Source of the DNA: Bigelowiella natans CCMP2755
Lineage: Eukaryota; Cercozoa; Chlorarachniophyceae
NCBI GenBank assembly: GCA_000320545.1
Contig: ADNK01003472.1
Span: forward strand, 1-64,000
DNA: 64,000 nucleotides
Reading direction: 5' to 3'
In this document: positions 58,255-64,000 of the stretch, one piece after another
How positions within the stretch are numbered: position 1 is the first letter of the stretch
Layout: every line of letters starts with the position of its first letter
Position numbers and translations under genes: made by a program
The notes under the pieces: generated by a model
Seen by the model: only the letters and a program-made list of their open reading frames with translations
Database searches by the model: none
Told to the model about the DNA's origin: nothing

Positions 58255-59248
58255 GCGTATGCGTGTGCGTGTGTGTGTGTGTTGTGTATGTATTGCTCCT
58301 TAGCGGTCATAGGGATGGATTGGCCTTGAAACATTCGCAGTTCAATGTTCCGATGGGTAGTAGTGGTGGTAGTAGTAATGAGGGTGTATGTATGGGGGGG
58401 GGAAAGAAGACAACAAGAACGGTTAGAATCATACCATGTTTATGTATTAGTAACAAATAATATATCGATATAAAAGTAGTAGTAGAACTACATAAATTTG
58501 TTGTATGTTTAAGTGTGTGTGTTGTATCAATGACGACTATCTTTGTGCGTTCCCATTATTGATTTATAGGAATGTCATTTGACATGAAAGGGAGACTTCT
58601 TGTTGCTGATGCTGCAAATAACCGCATTCGGAGGTGGTTCAAGTGCTAATGCTGCTACCACGACTACTACTACTATTACTATTTTGCTCTACTACTTACT
58701 ACCACTACCACTATACTCAACTATAAGCTGACGACAGGATTCTTCTTTCTCCTCCTCTTCTTCCTCTTTGTCATCATCATCATCACCAGTAGCAGCATCG
58801 CAATGTTTTAATGTGACGATTTTTTGGTGATATTCTTCTTCTTCTTTTTAGAATCTACTTGTCAGGACCGCCCTCCTCTCACTTACGAGGACGATATCAT
58901 CACCAAGAAGTAGCATCAACAGCATCATACGGACAAAGAAGAGGGCGATTTACTTATGATGATGATGATGATGATAATGAGAAGTTGCAGCAGAAAGGCT
59001 CCTACTCCGTTAAGGCATCAGTAAAATGTAATAACGACGAACAAGAGGCGTATGTGGCGACATTGGCAGGATCTGGTCCTTATCATGACCTCAACAAGTA
59101 CTAACATTTAGGAGGAGGAGGAGGAGGAGGGGCATCTGTGCTGCTGCATATGTAGTTGTGCTTTATATTATATGATGATGATGACGACGCATCATTGTAA
59201 TTTATGTTTAAAAGGTCAATCGATACGATGCAATGATCCTGTACACCC

Positions 59249-59280
<32 letters not shown>

Positions 59281-60227
59281 TTTTTCTTCTTCTTCGATTA
59301 TATTGATTAGGATTCCTACGGCGTCTTCTTTAGGAAAGATAGAAGATTCACTGCGGGTGGGTAGTAGTAGTATAATAGTTGTCATTGCATCATTTCAACC
59401 ATAATTCCTGATATATGGTTCCACATCATCGTCGTATCTTCTTCTTCTTCTTCTTCTTCTTCTTCTTCTTCCAATCATCAGGATGGTGTTGCATCACAAG
59501 CGTTGTTTAATTGGCCAAACGATATTTGCGTGGATAAAGATGTAGGAAATCATTCAATATGACGACAATAATCACTGCTATATCGAATAAACGCTCTTTC
59601 TCTCTTCCACAATCATTCTTCTTCTTCTCCTTCTTCTTCTTCTTCTTCTTCTTCTTCTTCTTCTCATCTAATTTATTCAATGGTGACAATGTTGAACTAC
59701 GACAGGGGGTGAGTACATGTGAGTATACAATCTGCATATGTTGTTGTTATTGTTGTTGTTGTTACAGTATTAATTAACACACATGAGTATGCTGCTGCTG
59801 CTGCTACTGGTGATGCACATATGCGTGTTGATGCTGGCTGCTATTACAGGACAATGTGTACGTAACGGATTGCCACAACCATGCCATCAGGAGAATCGAT
59901 CGTTATGGCATTGTGAGTTATTAGTCCTCGTCATAATATCCACCATCATTAAAATTATCATTATCATCATCATCATCATCATCATCATCATTACTATTAT
60001 AATTGATATTGCATCGTAGCATCTCACAATCTCAAATCATCAATGGAGTACTACTGCCGTCAGCAGCAATAACAACAACAACAACAGGTAACAACAATAG
60101 CTGGTAGTGGTCGTGAAGGCTTGAGCGATGGAGTAGGTACCGAAGCAAGGTTTTCGTATCCATCAGGCATCGATATTATCTACCCTAACAGTACTAATAG
60201 AGGAGTCTATTACTACAGTGATGGTGA

Positions 60228-60259
<32 letters not shown>

Positions 60260-60495
60260 ATGAGAAAAAGAGTAGGAAAGCAGCAGCAGCAGCAGCCATC
60301 ACGAATAGTGGGAATAGTAGTAGTAAGAAGAAATCGTGGAAGAATGCCGATGATGGACCAAAACTTGTCGTCAGTGATACTCTCAACGGTCGTGTCGCGG
60401 TAGTTGACATTAATACTTGATATTGTACTCCTGCATCGTTTGTTCATCATCAAATGGTTGGATTGAATATCTGCACGCACGTAAATATGTAAAAT

Positions 60496-60535
<40 letters not shown>

Positions 60536-61150
60536 TATTCGTCTTCTTCCAGATGATAAATCTTGAAGATTTTGAAGTAACAACTATTGCCAGGTTGTAT
60601 TACTACTGTGAGTTCTTCTTCATCTTGTTCCAAATTATCATTTTCCTCCTCTCTCCGGCAGCACTAGATTCTGAAACGATGCTATGTACAGCATGCCTCT
60701 TACTTTCACTACTACTACTACAACTACTACTACTACCACTACAACGACGATATTTAGGAAAGGAAATGAACTACGGTGTCAGCCACACTCAATTGCCACC
60801 AACAAGTAGTACTCACTCCAACATTATATATTAATTCAGATAAAAGAAAACATAAATAAACACATTCTTTTAAAGAGAGTTCTCAGGGGAAGGAGGAGGA
60901 GGAGGGGGACATTGGCCATCAACATTTGTATTAAGCTGCTATTTTAGTAATCATGGTTGAATAGGGAATCATCCTGCTGCTGTGGAATTACCAATATTGA
61001 TATAAACAGAGAAGGAGGAGGAGGAGGAGGAGGAGGAGAAATGGGAACAACAACAAGAAGAAGAAGAACGAGAAACAGAAGAGGCACAAATGATAACGAT
61101 ATAGGAATAATCGCCGTGGGAAGTCACCTGTACTAAACTCATCGTCGGCA

Positions 61151-61215
<65 letters not shown>

Positions 61216-62485
61216 CAAAGTGAAAAGCAGTAGCAGCTAGACGGCGCATTGATTGACTGATTGATTGCCTGCTTGTTGATGTTTTTATATCGTAATGATA
61301 GTCGTGATGATTATAATTATAACTGGTGCCATGTTGTTTCAAATGGAGATTTGTTGATAATGAATATACGCATATTTTAATTTATCATCATTTTTAACGA
61401 AAACTCTTTCATAATTAATGCAATGATGATTATAATTATAACGGTGAGAAGGAGGAGGGGGATATTATGAAATGCAGCATTTACCGGGGTGAATAAAAAC
61501 ATACATACATTTATACAATATTAGCGTACCTGCTATTTCTAGTATTCTAGGTCGTCTCTTCTTCTTCTTCTTCTTCTACTTTTTCCCTCTTATCCTTATT
61601 CTTCATCATCATCTTCTTCTTCTTCTTCTTCTTCTATGTGTGCTTGATAACATAGAGGTGACCCTTATTCCGTGCAGATAGGAATGGACCTTATCAGAAA
61701 AACAAATTACACTACCAACGATAAAAAACATCTTAAATGCGACGAGGATGACGCCGACGATGACAGCGGTTGTGAGATCATCATCAATAACACACCATCC
61801 GTCGCTCAAAACATCATGATTCCACTTACCTACTATTACTACAACTACTTACTACTACTTCTACTACAACTAAAGGTTGGCGCAATGTTGAAGGTCCCGT
61901 AGTACTACGACCAAAGAAGAAAGGAAGAAAGAATAATCTATCGTTATTAGACCGTCTACTACTTGACGACAGCGAGGAGGATCATACCAAAACATTAAAC
62001 GACGACAAAATCGAAGAGGATAGACGACAATATGATGGTTTCTTCGCACCCTATGGTGATGATTAGATTGATGATTAGATTGATGATTAGATTGATGATT
62101 CAATTGATGATGATGATGATGATGATGATGATGTTGGTGATGATGATGAGTACTTATGCTATTTGGCGTCATTGACCACTAGTCGAAGTGTAAGGACCTT
62201 GTTGTAAACTCTGTTCTATGCTACTAATTGGATCATCGTATAACACATGCAATGCCAAAAAATAGAAACTCTTCTACTCACCCCTAATCCCCTCCCCACA
62301 CTAATTGCTACAACATTTCACACGACCAATATACTTCTTCTTCTTCGATCTAACATTGCTACGGATAGCAATGCACATTTGAGTGATAATTAAATAAATT
62401 ATAAGCTCTGGAGTTTGATGGCAAAAGAGGTGTACTGTATGTAGGTACTACCACAATTCTACACTACTATCACACTTTTCCACCA

Positions 62486-62522
<37 letters not shown>

Positions 62523-63633
62523 CTTTGGATGAATCATCAGCGGATACTCGCAATAACCGCGTTGTAGCTCTGGTTCGGAACAACAAACGAAGCAAATCGA
62601 AGCAGCAGCAGCAGCAGCAGCAGCAGCAAAATGATGGTGATGATCATCAGCCTCTGCAGCATCATCACCACCACCATCATGGTGGACTAGAACATCGGGA
62701 ACAAGAGAAGGCAAAAGGAGAAAAGTACTCGTTATCATCATCATCTCCCTCTCCTTCTCTCTCAACGAGCAACTACTTTAAGAGTTACATCGTGGCCGGA
62801 GCAGGAGGTCTATGTGGTATTATGAAAAGAACGAATCAACACAATAAAACAACAACAACAAATCTTTATGCTGTACTACATGATCAATTATCACTAATTG
62901 CGATGATGATAAATGCATACATGCTTATCATCTGCTACATACATTCTTACAAAAATCATCATATTGTTGGTGCCTATTATTAGTGGAACCAGCATTCTCG
63001 TCATCGTCACTTTATTGTTGCATGATGATGCAATCGCACCTGTATTGTTACAGCACCAACACCAATTTGTAGAGTAGTCGTACTAGTAGTGGGATCTGCT
63101 GTTTTATGGGCATATTATTACCTCAATTAAAGTAATTGTACAATATTGTGTTGCGTGATTTATATCAACAGCAACCGAGGATGGAGCTGCATCATCCGCA
63201 CGGTCAGTACATGTGTCATTATTGGGATAACGAGCAAATACGATGATTCCATATTTTGCTTATGTGGTGACAAAGAATCAACTATAAGCAGCAAACCTAT
63301 CAGCAGACGTGCTAATGTCCCCCAATATCATCATGATCAATATCATCATTATCACATCTCTCTCTCTCCTCTTCTCTGATCTTCTTGTTCCCAATTGTAA
63401 TAGTTTCCACCGGTTGCAGCATAAAATCACATTGTTTAGTCATTCGCGACCACAAATATATGCATCATAAATAAATAATACAGTGTATGTAGCATATGTT
63501 TCAGTATCTCCATGGACCAGAATGTCTGACTACAACAAATACTACTATTTATTGCTACAACTACTACTGCTACATCTACTACTGCTACTACTACTTCATT
63601 AGATTTGCGTACCCACAAGGAATCACAATCTCG
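57132..63633 (+). CDS. Membrane-anchored NHL-repeat protein (3' end beyond window)
   Basis: Predicted beta-propeller protein with an N-terminal hydrophobic anchor (SSLLLFATLALIALYHSYY) and long Ser/Pro-rich stalk. Exons: 57132-58030, 58304-58356, 58570-58633, 58852-59097, 59482-59541, 59850-59912, 60088-60399, 60553-60593, [one missing], 61678-61768, 61876-62055, 62541-62816, 63172-63202, 63603-63633. NHL signatures repeat: VSTIAGQPFSGHRDG with LLVADAANNRIR; VATLAGSG with DNVYVTDCHNHAIRRI; VTTIAGSGREGLSDG with ARFSYPSGI and LVVSDTLNGRV; VTTIA; ADTRNNRVVAL; YIVAGAGG with TEDGAASSARFAYPQGI. So at least five blades are present, most split by introns and some bearing Ser, Asp, Gly or Gln insertions. 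Phases agree except between 59097 and 59482 and across the missing exon. The last visible exon ends in phase 0 at a GTTGTC donor. Confidence 0.87.
58216..58288. repeat. (GT)n microsatellite
   Basis: GT/GC-interrupted array in the first intron of the NHL gene. Confidence 0.9.
60499..60530. repeat. (AT)n microsatellite
   Basis: Intronic AT array of the NHL gene, about 20 bp before the acceptor of exon 60553-60593. Confidence 0.9.
61153..61213. repeat. Compound (CA)n-(TA)n microsatellite
   Basis: CA units pass into TA units within an NHL-gene intron. Confidence 0.95.
62489..62519. repeat. (GT)n microsatellite
   Basis: GT array about 20 bp before the acceptor of exon 62541-62816. Confidence 0.9.
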
Positions 63634-64000
63634 GTTGTCCTCATCAAATGTGTAGTATTCGCTGCACTTTCTCTAGTTTCTTGTTTGGATTATTATTTGC
63701 ATACATGTATGATGTCACAAATCACACAATGTAGTTGTGGTAGTAGTAGTAGTAGTAGTGGCGGTGGTGGTGCAATAGTAGTGGTGGTCCTGGCGACGAT
63801 CGTAGGTAGAATGATGAAGATGTTGATTCAATAGAAGAAACAGAAAACCATTTATCTGGGAGAAACATATTTTTCAATAAATATTGATAAAACGTGATGA
63901 TACAAACTGAGTAGTCTCACGATCAAAAGTCGTATGATATTAGTACAATAATTTTCGATGCAATACTGACGATTTGAATTATCTGCTGCTGCATCATCTC
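63634..64000. other. Intron/3' part of NHL gene
   Basis: No exon recognised. (TAG)n and (GGT)n repeats at 63733-63790. The gene presumably continues past the window edge. Confidence 0.4.

Noticed and set aside
62448-62765. Minus-strand frame with His/Ala/Thr runs
   Set aside because: Antisense of the CAG, CAT and GT arrays in the NHL gene.
1-64000. tRNA or rRNA genes
   Set aside because: None recognised by eye; a covariance-model scan would be needed to exclude small RNA genes.

Overview
The window is nuclear DNA from an intron-rich eukaryote, most likely an alga or related protist of stramenopile/chromist type. That placement is an inference from the gene repertoire and style; no rRNA or plastid marker is present to settle it. 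Genes consist of many short exons (17-400 bp) with GT-AG introns, and the introns are filled with trinucleotide and dinucleotide microsatellites such as (GAT)n, (GTA)n, (CTT)n, (CA)n and (TA)n. Many predicted proteins also carry Ser, Asp, Gly or Gln runs. I rebuilt gene models by joining exons whose splice sites, reading phase and domain motifs agree; most open frames outside these models are microsatellite shadows.

Layout. 0.15-3.8 kb, minus: TKL-like protein kinase. 7.0-12.9 kb, plus: BMT5-like (DUF2431) rRNA methyltransferase apparently fused to two C-terminal LNG/GRY beta-rich modules. 13.55-15.3 kb, plus: small unknown protein. 15.5-16.3 kb, minus: C2H2 zinc-finger protein. 16.6-17.97 kb: anonymous repeat island. 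17.97-23.3 kb, minus: SAM-dependent methyltransferase with HSYPA, DPFVGGG and TSPPY motifs and an N-terminal leader. 24.1-27.3 kb, plus: HMG-box protein with a huge low-complexity tail. 27.3-29.3 kb: no gene; AT arrays and an anonymous island. 29.3-31.3 kb, minus: multi-pass membrane protein whose coding sequence contains a three-copy 41-bp tandem duplication. 32.3-35.2 kb, plus: another multi-pass membrane protein. 44.9-47.85 kb, plus: secreted or anchored protein with two ABM domains. 57.1 kb to the end, plus: membrane-anchored NHL-repeat protein that runs off the window.

Transposons. A decayed DIRS-like retroelement (36.1-38.2 kb) lies just upstream of a full-length Ty3/gypsy element (38531-44246). 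A second, almost identical copy sits at 50944-56660. LTRs are 326 bp, and the gag-pol is a single 1657-residue frame in copy 1. Copy 2 has a 4-bp target duplication and a local cluster of indels that breaks RNase H; copy 1 lacks a matching target duplication. The LTRs have 11-bp inverted ends and a chain of perfect hairpins.

Most interesting observations: (i) the 41-bp triplication, which looks like intron birth by tandem duplication of an AG|GT site; (ii) microsatellites that begin exactly at 5' splice sites in many genes; (iii) the hairpin-rich LTR and a shortened integrase D-E spacing; (iv) a 17-nt microexon in the kinase hinge.
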